The position numbers were made by a program, and so were the translations under genes. 24,236 bases of DNA, from the NCBI GenBank assembly GCA_043777755.1, contig JAYWHK010000186.1, positions 1 to 24,236 on the forward strand. The letters run 5' to 3'. This stretch comes from CANHEE01 sp043777755. GTDB taxonomy: Bacteria; Bacteroidota; Bacteroidia; Chitinophagales; Saprospiraceae. Positions 23,210 to 24,236 of this stretch are shown here, piece after piece. The notes beneath the pieces are model-generated. The model made no database searches and was not told where the DNA came from. It was given only the letters and a program-made list of their open reading frames with translations. Positions within the stretch are counted from its first letter, which is position 1. The number at the start of each line of letters is the position of its first letter.

Positions 23210-24112
23210 TCAAATAATTTTTTCAAGCCAAGTGCAGAACACTTTTATCAAAATAAGCCCATCTACCAAAATGAGGTAATATAAGATGCTCTTTCGTTGG
23301 CGAAGGGAATATGCCATTGTTAGCAATAATAGATACGGAATGGCTTGAAGGAATACTTTTGAAACAGCAATGGGGCTGTCAAAAAAATGCCTAAATCGCA
23401 ACGCCCAACCAATAAAAGTAAGTGGGAAAATGATGTGAAAAATAGTTTTTCGGAGTCCGTGTTGCACAACGAAAGTCTTGATTTTTTCATTAGAATCCGC
23501 TGCGTAATCTTTAATATCGAACATAATACCCAAAACTGTTATGAACATCGTATTTTCTAAAAAAAGATTGAAAACACTTGATTGTTCGCAAAAAAATGTT
23601 GGATTATTTATTTTTTCATAAAAAAAAGGATAAATAATCGTCGTTCCTGCCCAAACAAATCCAATAACACAAGGCTTTAGCCAACCTATTTGACGTATAT
23701 TTTTTGTACTAAAAAATGTACTGTTTGCGCCATAATACGCCATCGCAACAAAAGGGAATAGTGCCATCAAAAGTATGGCTTCCCATTCTAAAAAAATTAT
23801 TTTTTTGAAGTGAGAAAATAGGTAAATCAATAAGAGGAATACAACCATCAAAAATAAAAAACACTGCGTATATCGGACTAATTTTTTATGCTCAACATAC
23901 CATATTGTCCTCGGGTTGTGCTGATTGATAGGCTCTGAAAGGTAGGCGATGGTGTAGAAAAAAGTCGTCGTAGCAAAAATAAAAAGATAATAAAAAAAAT
24001 CTTGTAAGGGAAAATTCAATACAAGTGCGGTTTCCATAGAAAGTGCTACGGCACAAATCCCATAAAAGTAATTACCAAAAAACAAAAATGCTATCAGTGA
24101 ATTTTTGCGCAT
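23210..24112 (-). CDS. UbiA-like membrane prenyltransferase homologue, first motif missing
   Basis: An integral membrane protein of 300 residues with about eight or nine hydrophobic helices. The second Asp-rich motif of UbiA prenyltransferases is present as DIKDYAAD (199-206, D-x-x-D-x-x-x-D). The first motif (NDxxDxxxD), expected near 58-70, is replaced by YLSEPINQHNPR. It may act on an unusual prenyl substrate or be a non-catalytic relative; diverged Bacteroidota members of this family exist in my memory. It is convergent with the FAD gene, with only 10 nt between the two stops, and is not obviously part of that operon. Confidence 0.75.
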   Translation of the reverse strand: MRKNSLIAFLFFGNYFYGICAVALSMETALVLNFPLQDFFYYLFIFATTTFFYTIAYLSEPINQHNPRTIWYVEHKKLVRYTQCFLFLMVVFLLLIYLFSHFKKIIFLEWEAILLMALFPFVAMAYYGANSTFFSTKNIRQIGWLKPCVIGFVWAGTTIIYPFFYEKINNPTFFCEQSSVFNLFLENTMFITVLGIMFDIKDYAADSNEKIKTFVVQHGLRKTIFHIIFPLTFIGWALRFRHFFDSPIAVSKVFLQAIPYLLLLTMAYSLRQRKSILYYLILVDGLILIKVFCTWLEKII

Positions 24113-24137
24113 AAATCTCTATTCTTTTAGCTAAAGC

Positions 24138-24172
24138 AAAAAAAAAGTCGTTACTCTTTTGCAACGACTTTT
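24138..24172 (-). terminator. Rho-independent terminator for a leftward gene beyond the window
   Basis: AAAAGTCGTT (24143-24152) pairs with AACGACTTTT (24163-24172) around a 10-nt loop. On the minus strand the stem is followed by a run of nine T, so it ends transcripts coming from the right, just before the UbiA-like gene starts. Confidence 0.85.
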
Positions 24173-24236
24173 CAACAACAAATTATAATCCCATGAACAT
24201 AAATTCTTCGGTCAGTAGCTTTCAACTTTCCATTTT
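24173..24236 (-). other. Right edge: possible 3' end of a leftward gene
   Basis: The terminator implies a gene entering from the right. One minus-strand frame stays open from the edge to a TGA at 24172-24174. Another ends LLTEEFMFMGL with TAA at 24183-24185, but has a TGA 13 codons earlier. Too little is visible to choose. Confidence 0.25.

Overview
The window looks like chromosomal DNA of a low-GC member of the Bacteroidota. Grounds: many likely starts follow the Bacteroidota promoter pattern (TTG, about 17-23 bp, then TAnnTTTG); Shine-Dalgarno sequences are scarce; and the gene content is typical of the phylum (DUF4129 protein, OmpP1/FadL-type porin, proline-rich conserved protein, MetX/MetY sulfhydrylation pathway). 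The genus cannot be fixed from sequence alone.

Layout. 1-2400: thymidine kinase (minus), then a proline-rich conserved protein and a DUF4129 membrane protein (plus). 2400-5310: sugar nucleotidyltransferase and lysyl-tRNA synthetase (minus), separated by long intergenic palindromes. 5350-8350: a methionine locus on the minus strand. A promoter leads into a SAM-I (S-box) riboswitch, then a 45-codon ORF ending CCCHCCCCC-stop, then metY and metX. metY is broken: about 55-60 residues are missing and the frame is shifted. 8610-10770: recG. 10950-11990: a higBA-type toxin-antitoxin pair with a palindromic operator over its promoter, then a 337-bp imperfect palindrome that ends on the stop codon of the next gene. 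11986-14736: a large protein with a TPR-like N-terminus, a patatin phospholipase domain and C-terminal membrane segments, possibly a ligand-sensing defence effector. 14992-18001: an exported Trp/Asn/Gly- and Ser/Arg-rich low-complexity protein and an outer-membrane FadL-like protein, each followed by a terminator. 18054-23199: a tight operon of SpeD-like decarboxylase, DUF4178 zinc-ribbon membrane protein, 60-residue membrane protein, short DUF350 protein, membrane-anchored spermidine-synthase-like enzyme and a Tat-targeted FAD amine-oxidase-like protein. 23210-24112: a UbiA-like membrane protein lacking the first Asp-rich motif.

How the genes work together. The methionine locus appears to combine SAM sensing with a poly-cysteine leader that could sense Cys-tRNA charging, but the enzyme it drives is disrupted in this sequence. 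The SpeD-to-FAD operon could make decarboxylated SAM, transfer an aminopropyl group at the membrane, and oxidise an amine on the far side of the membrane; its real substrate is unknown. The strongest candidates for something undescribed are the riboswitch plus poly-Cys leader, the membrane polyamine-like operon, and the TPR-patatin-membrane protein beside higBA and the long palindrome. Several other intergenic regions also hold long perfect or near-perfect hairpins, and two share a diverged repeat of about 99 bp.
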